Notes: generated by a model not told the origin, from the sequence alone. DNA of 64,000 nt from Piliocolobus tephrosceles (GCF_002776525.5 NC_045434.1:199119246-199183245); one strand, 5' to 3'; shown: positions 33,203 through 42,271, numbered from the stretch's first letter. Numbers and translations are program-made.

Positions 33203-33671
33203 ATGAAAGCGCTGAGCCCGGTGCGCGGCTGCTACGAGGCAGTGTGTTGCCTGTCTGAACGCAGTCTGGCCATCGCCCGGGGACGAGGCAAGGGCCCGGC
33301 AGCCGAGGAGCCGCTGAGCCTGCTGGACGACATGAACCACTGCTACTCCCGCCTGCGGGAACTGGTACCTGGAGTCCCGAGAGGCACTCAGCTTAGCCAG
33401 GTGGAAATCCTACAGCGCGTCATCGACTACATCCTCGACCTGCAGGTGGTCCTGGCCGAGCCAGTCCCAGAACCCCCGGACGGCCCTCATCTCCCCATCC
33501 AGGTAAGCCTGGAAGCCGGAGCAGGGCTGAACACCCAGGCAAGGATGCTGCCAGCCCCTTGGAGCTCCAGATTGCCTTGTGTAACTCTTCCCTCTTTTCC
33601 TCTTTTATCAGACAGCCGAACTCGCTCCGGAACTTGTAATCTCCAACGACAAAAGGAGCTTCTGCCACTGA
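33203..33671 (+). CDS. ID3: ID3, inhibitor of DNA binding 3 (HLH protein), two coding exons
   Basis: The joined frame is 33203-33502 (100 codons) plus 33612-33671 (19 codons and TGA), giving 119 residues, the same length as human ID3. ID proteins carry a helix-loop-helix but no basic DNA-binding region, so they trap E proteins (TCF3, TCF4, TCF12) in inactive dimers and keep cells proliferating and undifferentiated. Visible parts: Ser5-Pro6 (reported CDK2 site in the family); helix 1 around residues 40-56 (LLDDMNHCYSRLRELVP); loop GVPRGTQLS; helix 2 around 66-81 (QVEILQRVIDYILDLQ); C-terminus ending KRSFCH. No basic stretch precedes helix 1. The start ATG at 33203 has G at -3 and lies 11 bp after a CACTCCCC stretch in the short 5' UTR. 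Against the human protein as I remember it, only residues 88 (Val) and 90 (Glu), in the loop after the HLH, differ. Identification is near certain. Confidence 0.98.
33503..33611 (+). other. ID3: ID3 intron 1 (109 bp, retainable 'coding intron')
   Basis: A short GT-AG intron with a CT-rich tract before TTTTATCAG. Its length is not a multiple of three, and it has no stop in the upstream reading frame, so retention replaces the C-terminus instead of ending translation. Human ID3 is known to make such a retained-intron form (Id3L). Confidence 0.92.
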
Positions 33672-33779
33672 CCCGGCCGTGTCCTGACACCTCCAGGTGA
33701 GTATCTCCTTCCTGGGAGACGGAGGTTTAAACGGCAACTCCTGGAGTTGGCAGACCTTTTTAAAGATTGCCACTCCCTC

Positions 33780-33860
33780 GGTTTAGGGAAACCGAGGCCA
33801 GAGAGGGACAAGTGACTTGCCCATGGTAGCATTAAATGAATGGCAGAGTCAGTTTCCATG
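33780..33860 (-). mobile_element. MIR fragment in ID3 intron 2
   Basis: AGGGAAACCGAGGCCAGAGA and ACAAGTGACTTGCCCATGG. Confidence 0.6.
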
Positions 33861-34054
33861 TGATGTGCATTTCAGCCTTAAATGCGTGTCGCCCCTGCCC
33901 TCATGCTGTGGCCGAGGGTCTGGGAAAGTAGACGCGGGTCCGACTAAATAAAAGTCTCTGTTCGGAGTTGTATAGGGAGCTGTGTTTTCGGCAGCCCCCT
34001 CCCAGCTAGTGTCAGTTCCAAGTGGGAGGGGTAGTGCAAGCTCCGCCTGTGGTC

Positions 34055-34065
34055 TTTGGCGCCAA
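34055..34065. promoter_or_regulatory. E2F-type palindrome TTTGGCGCCAA in ID3 intron 2
   Basis: TTTGGCGC at 34055-34062 is a canonical E2F site, and TTGGCGCCAA is a perfect 10-bp palindrome. It could also be read as a spacer-less NFI-like site. It lies 73 bp before the intronic SMAD-type motif. Confidence 0.55.
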
Positions 34066-34126
34066 CTGGGTGGGGGCAGCGTGGGGCGCGGAGTTATCAG
34101 CTGGAGGTAGAGACCAAGTTTCCTCC

Positions 34127-34144
34127 CTGGCGCCGACCAGTCTG
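34127..34144 (+). promoter_or_regulatory. GC-SBE BMP response element, copy 2 (ID3 intron 2)
   Basis: CTGGCGCC, five bases (GACCA), then GTCTG, inside ID3 intron 2, 71 bp before its acceptor. Same orientation and spacing as copy 1. Confidence 0.72.
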
Positions 34145-34215
34145 CGGACGGCCCCCGCCTCGGCGCGCTCGGCGGAAACTGACTGCTCCTTGGTCTTCTT
34201 TCCTCCCCCGCCCAG

Positions 34216-34703
34216 AACGCAGGTGCTGGCGCCCGTTCGGCCTGGGACCCCGGGAACCTCTCCTGCCGGAAGCCGGACGGCATGGATGGGACCTAACTGC
34301 GCCCTGCCCACTTCACCAAACCCCTTCCTGGAGGCTGAACCTGGTGCTCTGGAGCGAAGGACTGTGAACTTGTGTGGCCTGAAGAGCCAGAGCTAGCTCT
34401 GGCCACCAGCTGGGCGACGTCACCCCGCCCTTGCCCCACCCCCAAGTTTTAAGGACTGTCTTTTCAGAGCTTGGAGGTGTGGAAGGAGTGGCTGCTCTCC
34501 AAACTATACCAAGGCGGCGGCAGAGCTGGTCTTCTGGTCTCCTTGGAGAAAGGTTCTGTTGCCCTGATTTATGAACTCTATAATAGAGTATATAGGTTTT
34601 TGTACCTTTTTTACAGGAAGGTGACTTTCTGTAACAATGCGATGTATATTAAACTTTTTATAAAAGTTAACATTTTGCATAATAAACGATTTTTAAACAC
34701 TTG
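34216..34703 (+). other. ID3: ID3 3' UTR exon
   Basis: Matches the remembered human 3' UTR closely, including the block around ATGAACTCTATAATAGAG and the terminal AU-rich stretch. It holds an 18-bp perfect palindrome at 34386-34403, a CRE-like GACGTCA at 34416-34422, and two AU-rich hairpins at 34576-34588 and 34652-34668. AU-rich 3' ends are typical of short-lived immediate-early messages such as ID3. Confidence 0.88.
34681..34686 (+). terminator. ID3: ID3 polyadenylation signal AATAAA
   Basis: AATAAA at 34681, with cleavage expected near 34700-34705. A weaker ATTAAA lies at 34648-34653, beside a hairpin. Confidence 0.85.
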
Positions 34704-36065
34704 TGTATATGATGACACCCGTCTCCACTAAGTACTAATGATGCTTTCTCTCACATGGCTGCATTTAGGGAGCTTTGGGAATGTGAACTTGCTTACTCCC
34801 ATGAGAGAAGAGATGAAAAACTGCCCAGCTGAGAGAGGATGGGGTGGGGAGAGAAGGGTTCATGATGGGAGTCCCATGTCCATTGAGTGATGGGTGCAGA
34901 GAAAAGATCTGGACTCTGCCCTGTTATTTCCTGGATGAAAGGAAACCAGAGAGACTGGTGCAAGCTCGCCCAGCAAGTTGGGGGCTCAGGCAAGTTGAGA
35001 ACTGAGTTTTCATGTCCCTTGAGATCTAGCGGTAGCTTTCCTCTTTATTGTCACTATAAACTATGTCTTTCTAGCAGGGGATGTGGTAAGAGTAGAGCCT
35101 CAAGTTTGCCTCACCTGGTGCCCAGAAGTGGTGGTGGTTGATAGACCAATTCCAGAAATGAATAAACTGATAACTGGGCCTGGTTTCATTTCCTTTTTGC
35201 TCTCTGGGCTGGCTGGCTTGTGGGCTTCCAAAATTGGAAAAAAGAAGAGAGGAGGTCTCTTCTGAAAAGGATAAGAAAGATTTGGATGCTGATTGGGAAG
35301 TACTGATACTAATCCCTTCTCTAACACTAGGTGGTTGTAGAGTCTGACCCTGAACAAGGAATGTGAGGCAGAGACTCCACAGTCCTCATTTCTGCTGGTA
35401 TTTCTACACCACCTCCATTGGGAACCTATTCTGTAAGCATCCCTGTCCCTATTTCAGAAATGGGGAAAGGGAACTTCTGTGGGTAACGCTTCTGAACTAG
35501 GTTTTCACAGCCCTTGAGAGGCAGAGATGGGAGTTGAGCTGTAACTTCAGTGACTCCACTGTGGTGAACAGGAGTAGGGCTGGGGACTGGCCATTCCTTG
35601 AGGCCAGGCCTGGAAGTGGGGCAGAGAGCAAGATCCCAACCCATGCCTTCCCCCACACCCCTGGTGGCTCCCCAGGTGGGCTTCACCAGGTGCCTGGCCT
35701 TACTGGAGATTCCTGTTTATGGTATGATCTCATCTGTGTGTTGGTCCCTGGCATGAATTACTTCAATATTTCATAACAAACAGGTCACGTCATCACCTTC
35801 AGTGCCTTAACCCTGGTGAGCTTTCTGGAGTGAACAGGGGCATGGGGGAGGAGGAGAACCTCTGCCATTGCCAACCAATCTCTCAGCCTGATCAGTGGTT
35901 CTTTACCTGTTTTGTGTCCTGGTCACTCTGATCTGATGAATACTCTTCAAAAAATACATACACAGCGCAGAGCAATAGCAGACTTCAGTCCTCATGTGAG
36001 AAACCCTTGCAGCAAACCAAGTACAAAGCCTGGGTTGGGTCTATCTTGGATTTTTAGGTGTGCTG
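34704..36065. other. ID3 downstream flank, unique
   Basis: 1.3 kb with no recognised repeat or gene. Confidence 0.45.
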
Positions 36066-36530
36066 TGCTGGCTTTAGAGATGGCCATACAAGGGCACAAA
36101 TCCCTGCTGTGTCACCTCCTAGCTGTATAACCTCAGGCTAGGGACTTTGCCTCTCTTGAGCCCCAGTTTCTGCATCTGTAAAGGAAGCTGATTCTTTTTT
36201 TTTTTTTTTTTTTTTTTGAGACGGAGTCTTGCTGTGTTGCCCAGGCTGGAGTGCAGTGGCCAGATCTCAGCTCACTGCAAGCTCTGCCTCCCGGGTTTAC
36301 GCCATTCTCCTGCCTCAGCCTCCCGAGTAGCTGTGACTACAGGCGCCCGCCACCTTGCCCGGCTAGTTTTTTGTATTTTTTAGTAGAGACGGGGTTTCAC
36401 CGTGTTAGCCAGGATGGTCTCGATCTCCTGACCTCGTGATCCGCCCGTCTGGGCCTCCCAAAGTGCTGGGATTACAGGCTTGAGCCACTGCGCCCGGCGG
36501 AAGCTGATTCTAAGGCAGCGGTTCTGAGGT
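36066..36530 (+). mobile_element. MIR split by an Alu
   Basis: CACCTCCTAGCTGTATAACC and GCCCCAGTTTCTGCATCTG TAAAGG, interrupted at GGAAGCTGATTCT. Confidence 0.7.
36196..36498 (-). mobile_element. Alu, young (monkey AluY-like)
   Basis: Perfect 13-bp duplication GGAAGCTGATTCT (36183-36195 and 36499-36511). Confidence 0.96.
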
Positions 36531-36679
36531 GCTAGGCCCCACATTACACCATGAACTGCAGTAGAGCCAGGCATTGAGCTCAATGTCTTACACCCTTTTC
36601 TGCCACAGCACGTTGCCTCCTGCTTGCTCGGAAGTTTCGGTACCATGGAAGGCTAAAAAGGGCTGCGGTGGTCATCTGC

Positions 36680-36800
36680 CGAGTGACCTTGAGCAAGCAC
36701 TCCCCCTCTCTGAGCCATTCTCCTCCTGCTCGCTGCTGCCTTCCAGGACAGAAGATAATGGTGGGAAAGTTCTTTGAAATGCATCACACACCTACGAGGT
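36680..36800 (+). mobile_element. MIR fragment
   Basis: GAGTGACCTTGAGCAAGCAC and TCTCTGAGCCATTC. Confidence 0.55.
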
Positions 36801-36984
36801 ATTATTAAGCTAATTCCAAGGAAATTGCCTGTCAGGACTCCCAGGACTGAGCTGTTCAGGTGGCCAGGACAAAAGATAGACCAGCATGCCAATCCATTAG
36901 TCATTAGAGAGTGAGAGCCATTTGGCCCTAGGTCAGAAAACTCCCAGAGAGGATAGTAGTGTCTTCTGTCATAATCACCTATGG

Positions 36985-37170
36985 AAGTGCCTGCCAGGTT
37001 CCAGACTATTTTATCTTCATTTTTGTTCTAATCTTCACAAACCACCATGATGAGTATCATTCCTGGTTTATAGAAAAAAGACTCAGAAAGGCTGAATAAC
37101 TTGATCCAGGTCACACAGCAAGGAAGTGGCAGAGCAGGGTTTAGGAACCCCAGCTTCCTCTAGCTTCAAA
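36985..37170 (-). mobile_element. MIR
   Basis: GCTGAATAACTTGATCCAGG TCACACAGC and AGTGGCAGAGCAGGGTTTAG. Confidence 0.75.
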
Positions 37171-37294
37171 GCTCATGTTCTTGCCTTCACTTCAGATTGG
37201 CTCTTTTCCCTCGCCATTCCCAGAGACTGGCATATGCTTGGTCCCCAGGGAGTGCTTGTCCCAGGGAGTGCTTGTGGAATGAAAGACCTAGGAC

Positions 37295-37600
37295 GACTCC
37301 TCATCTGTGAAAGGGGGATGTCGGTACCTCCCTTCCAGGTGTGTTGTTCGGATAAACCATGAGGCGCATAAAGTATCCACGAGGCTTCCTGAACTACAAG
37401 ATTCACTGCTGAATGTCTTGTGCAAATTGTCGCATGCGATCAGATTCAGAGCTGATCGCATCGGCTGTGAAATACATTTGGGAGGTGTCTTTGTTTCGTA
37501 AATAAACTAGCTCAGAACCCGCGAAGTAACTTGCCGGTGGCCACACGGCTTCTAAGTAACAAAACCAAGATTCAAATTCATGCCTGTGACACCAGAAATG
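37295..37600. mobile_element. MIR-like fragments around a hairpin
   Basis: CTCATCTGTGAAAGGGGGAT (plus) and GTAACTTGCCGGTGGCCACA (minus) flank unique sequence carrying the perfect hairpin at 37434-37461. Confidence 0.5.
37434..37461. repeat. Perfect 10-bp inverted repeat (hairpin)
   Basis: ATGCGATCAG, eight-base loop, CTGATCGCAT. Confidence 0.9.
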
Positions 37601-37699
37601 GTGTCCTTTCCAGAAAGCCAGTTATAGCTCTCTCGCTTTGGACGCGCAGGACAACCTTCAATTATCTGTCTTCCCAGCCTCATCGCCCCTCGTGGCCAC

Positions 37700-38450
37700 C
37701 ATTCTTCCCCACGCCCCAGGCTAAACCTGAAAACCTCCTGCCGCGGTCTTTCCCACAGCGCTGCTTCCAAGGGCTCTCCTCTGCCCACTCCCGGACCTCC
37801 CCGGAGACAGCCGCTCCCCACCAGCGGCTCTGCGGCGCCCAGGCTGGGGCAGAGCCTCTGCCCACGTGGCCCGGAGCCCGGCGGGGCGGAGCCGAGCCGG
37901 CCCCGCCTCCGCCCTGCCCCGCCCCTCCCGGCGGCCCCCACCCCCGCGGGCCCTGGGGGCCGCTCGCAGGTGTTCGCTGGCGCCCGGATGTCTGAGCTCT
38001 GGCTCCGCTCTGGCTCCGGCTCCCTCCGCAGCCTGCGGGCGGGGCTCGCAGCCCATCCGGAGCCTCGCGGCGCCCCCGCCGCTCTGCCAGCAGCGCGGCC
38101 TCCCGGTTCCCAGCCTCCCGGCCTGGGGGGCCCCCCACCCAGCGGAGTCGCTGACCCCACTGCTCTCCCGCTGCCCCCAGCTGCGCTTGGGCCGCTGCAG
38201 CCTCGGCACACCCCCACCCGCTTCCTGCCCCAGCCTCGAGGCCGCCCTGGATCGCACCCGGTTCCTTCCTTCCTTCGTTCTTTCAGGCAACTCGCATTCC
38301 TCGAGCGCCTGCGACGTGCCCTGCACAGGGCCTTCCCGGCCTTCCGAGTGTGGCCCCAGGCCCGCTGGGCTCCTCCGGGAAGCCTGTGCCCTTTCGAGTC
38401 TCCTTCCCCACCTCCGCCCCTCTGTTCCGCGAGGTGCTGCGCTCAGAGTC
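37700..38450. other. Orphan CpG island downstream of ID3
   Basis: A long GC- and CpG-rich stretch, C-rich on the plus strand, beginning 3 kb after ID3. Long open frames on both strands are what high GC content gives by chance, and none resembles a known protein. It contains one SMAD composite motif, a CAGGTG E-box and several GGCGGG-type boxes. It could be a lineage-regulated enhancer or promoter of a non-coding transcript. Confidence 0.7.
37977..37994 (+). promoter_or_regulatory. GC-SBE BMP response element, copy 3 (downstream CpG island)
   Basis: CTGGCGCC, five bases (CGGAT), then GTCTG, inside the CpG island 3.3 kb past the ID3 polyA site. A CAGGTG E-box lies at 37967-37972, directly upstream. 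Confidence 0.68.
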
Positions 38451-39165
38451 GAGCAATTTAATTGTTCTCTGATTAGTTCTCCTGTTAGGGGTCAGTGGCA
38501 AGGTCACGGAGTCTTTTTGTGACTGAGATCAGGGGTCAGAGCGTGGCAGGATTTGGGGTTTCGCCAGCCTGGGGCAGGCTTTAGAGATAAATGTGGGTAG
38601 TCAGGTTGTGGGGGTCCGTCTGTAGGCAGTGTCAGAGGCCAAGGTTAGTGCGTCCGTCTTTGGGTAGGGTCGGTGGGCAGTCGGGATCAGGGTAGTGAGA
38701 CACCTTGAGACCAGGACTTGCGGGTTGTCTTTAACAAACCAGATAAGGAGGGAGGAGTTACCTGAAGTCCCTTGAACTCATATATTCACCTCCTGCCGTG
38801 CCTGGGGGATGATCATAGGTGCCCCCGGCACCCCCTCGCCACCCCCCACAACCTCCACTTTCTCAGCTGTGGAGCTGTCCTTCCATTGGGGGACGCCTCC
38901 TCTCCTCACTGCCACCCTGCTTCTACTTTGTGCCCGATGCTGCAGGCAGAAACTCTCACTGGGCCAGTCTTGTCAAAGGGAGCCTGGGCTTAGGGTGGCC
39001 AGGGTAGGGAGGCGGTAGGCTTCCTGGGGACCCCTACCCTGGATCCACCCAGGAAAGCAGATGTTCTTCCTTCGCTGTCTGAGTCATTTGTTATGAGTCT
39101 GAAACCTGTCAGGGATGGAAGGAAGGGCCGTTAGACGTCACAAATGTAGCCCAAAGAGGAGCAGG
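38451..39165. other. Unique intergenic DNA
   Basis: No gene or repeat recognised. Confidence 0.4.
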
Positions 39166-39340
39166 AGCCTGCTCAGGGATACAGCAAGTTAGTGTTCAGG
39201 TCGGGTTTGGAACAGCAGCCGCTCACTTTACTATCCAAGGCTCTTTTCATGATGCTCTCCCTACCCTGAGTAGGGGTTGCTTTTCCCACTTTAGAGATGG
39301 GGCAGCAGAGGCCTGGGGAGGCGAAGAGACTGCCTCTTAG
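39166..39340 (-). mobile_element. MIR-like
   Basis: GGTCGGGTTTGGAACAGCAG and CCACTTTAGAGATGGGGCAG. Confidence 0.45.
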
Positions 39341-39712
39341 CTTGAGGATCTGCAAAAATGAAGTCGGGGACGGGTGACTTCCCAAAGCATTCTCTCTTGT
39401 CATTGCCCACCTAACCCCCTCCCTGCCACCCTGGTTAGGAGCAAATGGAACAAGGGTGGCCAAGCGTCGAGTTGGAAGGCGGGGAGGGAGAGAACCCTGT
39501 AAGAACTGCTGGGGAAAAGCTTAGCTGGGCTCTTATGGAAACATATGGAACTCATTACCGGGAGTTGGAGGTGGTCGCTGGCCAGCTGGCAATTGGTCCG
39601 TTTGGGGCTAAAAATGTGCCTTGTGTGGCAATGAGAGTACCCAAGGCACGGTAGACTCCCGCAAATAACCTGCTCACTCACTGATCCAAGGTATTCCTGA
39701 ATCTTGTTTTGT
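39341..39712. other. Unique intergenic DNA
   Basis: Nothing recognised. Confidence 0.4.
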
Positions 39713-39733
39713 TTCCTATGCCTGTGCCATTTC

Positions 39734-40043
39734 TTTTTTTCTTTTTTTTTTAACGGAGTCTAATACTGTTGCCCAGGCTGGAGTGCAGTGGCGCGATCTC
39801 AGCTCACTGCAAGCCCTGCCTCCAGGGTTCACGCCATTCTCCTGCCTCAGCCTCCCGAGTAGCTGGGACTACAGGCGCCTGCCATCATGCCTGGCTATTT
39901 TTTTTTTTTTTTTTTTTGTATTTTTAGTAGAGACGGGGTTTCAGCGTGTTAGCCAAGATGGTCTCCATCTCCTGACCTCATGATCTGCTGGCCTCGGCCT
40001 CCCAAAGTACTGGGATTATAGGCGTGAGCCACCGCGCCTGGCC
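39734..40043 (-). mobile_element. Alu
   Basis: TAACGGAGTCTAATACTGTT to CGCGCCTGGCC. 21-bp flanking duplication (39713-39733 and 40044-40064) with one change. Confidence 0.95.
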
Positions 40044-40086
40044 TCCTATGCCTATGCCATTTCTAGCATCAAAAAAAGGGTTTCAA

Positions 40087-40376
40087 GGCCGGGCGCGGTG
40101 GTTTACACCTGTAATCCCAGCACTTTGGGAGGCCAAGGGGGGCACATCACCTGAGGTCAGGAGTTCAAGATGAGCCTAGCCAACATGATGAAACCTCATC
40201 TCTACTAAAAATACAAAAATTAGCTGGGCATGGTGGCATGTGCCTGTAATCCCAGCTACTCGGAAGTCTGAAGCAGGAGAATCCCTTGAACCCAGGAGGC
40301 AGAGGTTACAGTGAGCCGAGATTGTGCCACTGCACTCCAGTCTGGGCAACAGAGTGAGATTCCATCTCCAAAAAAA
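40087..40376 (+). mobile_element. Alu
   Basis: GGCCGGGCGCGGTGGTTTAC to polyA. GGGTTTCAAG flanks. Confidence 0.95.
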
Positions 40377-40945
40377 GGGGGGTTTCAAGACATGCCACTG
40401 TAGGTTATGCAGGGAAGAGATGAGAGATTGAGGACCATTAGAACAGACAACCGTATTGCTCCATTCCCCACCCCACACCCACCCTGACTCTCTTCATCAG
40501 GGCCAGGGGCCACCTGGTCTTATAATGGGTCCATATCCACTGTTGATGATCCCAGCTTCCACTGAGGGTTCATCCAGGTAGGCCCCAAGGGGCCTAGATG
40601 TTAATCCCTGTCAATCACATTTTCCACTGCAGGTTCAACTCCATATACAAAGAGAGTGGCAAGAAAGTGTTTCAAAAGAGGCCATTCACTAGTGGGCAGC
40701 ATTTTATAGTCTATGTGGTAACATGGACTGGTTGGGGGGTGCTTCCATTTCACCCACCTCAGGGCTTATAGGTGTTAGGGGACCTGCTAAAGGTCACCCT
40801 GGAGTAACTGTCAGAGCCACAGTCTCCAGGATGGCCTCCTTACCCAGTGCTTTGGATGTCTGCAGCTGTTTTGAAACTTTGTGCAAACCGATGGGTACTG
40901 CAGAATTGGCCTCTTTCAGCCACAGCAGTAATTCTGTTACTTTCT
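40377..40945. other. Unique intergenic DNA
   Basis: Nothing recognised. Confidence 0.4.
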
Positions 40946-40949
40946 CTCT

Positions 40950-41420
40950 GTGAGTCTGGGAAACATACAGACACTGGTTGAAACCTCAGCTTTGTCATTT
41001 ACCAGCTGTGCTCTCACAGGTAAGATTTTTGTTTTTTGTTTTTTGTTTTTGAGACAGGGTGTCAATCTGTTCCCCATGCAGGAGTGCAGTGGCATGATCA
41101 CTGCTCTTACTGCAGCCTTGACCTCCCGGGCTCAAGTGATCTTTCCACCTCAGCCTCCTTAGTAGCTGGGACTACAGATGTGTGCCAGCATGCCTGGCTA
41201 ATTTTTTTTTTTTTTTTTTGTATGTTGTCTAGGCTGGTCTGGAACTCCTGGGCTCAAGCGATCCTCCCACATTGGCTTCCCAAAGTGCTGGGATTACAGG
41301 TCTGAAGCACCGAGCCGGGTCATAGGTAAGTTATATATCCTCTCTGAGCCTCACATGGTTGAATTGATGATTAAATTAGATGACATATGTAAAGCATCTG
41401 TACTTGGTAGGCTCCAGATG
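40950..41420 (+). mobile_element. MIR split by an Alu
   Basis: AACCTCAGCTTTGTCATTTA CC, then after the Alu ATCCTCTCTGAGCCTCACAT. Confidence 0.65.
41026..41320 (-). mobile_element. Alu, old
   Basis: TTTTTTGTTTTTTGTTTTTG to CACCGAGCCGGGT. AGGTAAG flanks. Confidence 0.92.
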
Positions 41421-41640
41421 ACTCCCACCACAGAGTTTGCTGGGCTTGGTGTCAGATTCCTACCCTTATTCCTTCTTCATCTTTCCAGGGTGGCAATGTG
41501 GTTGGCATAACACTGCCAGTCACAGCACCCCAGGACTTCTGTCCAGCATTGGCCCTCTATATGTAGAGCAGAGCCCTTTCACTCAGCCTGGCAGCATCTG
41601 ATCAGCGTCGCAGCCCAGTGGCTTGAGGAATAAATATAAA
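41421..41640. other. Unique intergenic DNA
   Basis: Nothing recognised. Confidence 0.35.
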
Positions 41641-41644
41641 CAGT

Positions 41645-41943
41645 GCAGGGACTAAAAGCAGAGCTCTGGTCCTGCACCTCCACTCCCAAGCTCTAGCTAC
41701 CCTGTACACGCTCCTTCCTCTCTCTGAGCCTCAGTCTCCTTCTTGTAATACTGTGAGAACCCTGTCCAGAGTTGTGTGTGGATTTACTGAATGTAAAGCA
41801 CCTAAAAGCCTACCAGGACGTGGCAGGCACTCAAGAAGCATTACTAGACTCATTTGACACATGGAGAAACTGAGTCCCAGAGTGGGAAAGTGACTCAGGC
41901 AAAGATTCCCTCACAGAACTGGGGATAAAAATTCAGATCTTCA
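41645..41943. mobile_element. Two MIR pieces (plus then minus)
   Basis: CTCTGAGCCTCAGTCTCCTT near 41720; CATGGAGAAACTGAGTCCCA near 41860. Confidence 0.6.
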
Positions 41944-42222
41944 GGCCGGGCGCGGTGGCTCAAGCCTGTAATCCCAGCACTTTGGGAGGCCGAGACGGGC
42001 GGATCACGAGGTCAGGAGATCGAGACCATCCTGGCTAACACGGTGAAACCCCGTCTCTACTAAAAATACAAAAACTAGCCGGGCGAGGTGGCGGGAGCCT
42101 GTAGTCCCAGCTACTCCGGAGGCTGAGGCAGGAGAATGGCATAAACCCGGGAGGCAGAGCTTGCAGTGAGCTGAGATCCGGCCACTGCACTCCAGCCCGG
42201 GCGACAGAGCGAGACTCCGCCT

Positions 42223-42259
<37 letters not shown>
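41944..42259 (+). mobile_element. Alu, very young (monkey AluY-like)
   Basis: 36-base uninterrupted polyA. Perfect 17-bp duplication AAAAATTCAGATCTTCA (41927-41943 and 42255-42271). Confidence 0.97.
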
Positions 42260-42261
<2 letters not shown>

Positions 42262-42271
42262 CAGATCTTCA

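Larger units (their letters stand above)
33697..34215 (+). other. ID3: ID3 intron 2 (519 bp), within the 3' UTR
   Basis: GT-AG intron separating the stop-containing exon 2 from the 3' UTR exon. It contains a MIR fragment near 33780-33860, an E2F-type palindrome at 34055-34065 and a SMAD-type composite motif at 34128-34144, so it probably doubles as regulatory DNA. Confidence 0.9.
32910..34350. other. ID3 CpG island
   Basis: CpG-rich sequence spans the promoter, exon 1, most of intron 2 and the start of exon 3, contrasting with AT-rich flanks at 32.3-32.9 and after 34.45 kb. Boundaries were judged by eye. Confidence 0.75.
33129..34703 (+). other. ID3: ID3 transcription unit, three exons
   Basis: Exon 1 runs from about 33129 (TATA plus 30) to 33502, exon 2 is 33612-33696, and exon 3 is 34216 to about 34703. 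All junctions are GT-AG: donors GTAAGC at 33503 and GTGAGT at 33697, acceptors TTTTATCAG at 33611 and CCCCGCCCAG at 34215. The stop codon lies in exon 2, so exon 3 is entirely 3' UTR, as in the human gene. The stop is only 25 nt before the last junction, so it should not trigger nonsense-mediated decay. The exact start site and cleavage site are inferred. Confidence 0.93.

Noticed and set aside
33849..34283. 144-codon minus-strand frame antisense to ID3 intron 2 and exon 3
   Set aside because: Lies opposite a well-defined intron and UTR; no conserved motif.
37552..38217. 221-codon open frame on the minus strand
   Set aside because: Same GC-driven artefact in the downstream CpG island; the competing plus-strand frame 37866-38522 is equally long, and neither resembles a known protein.
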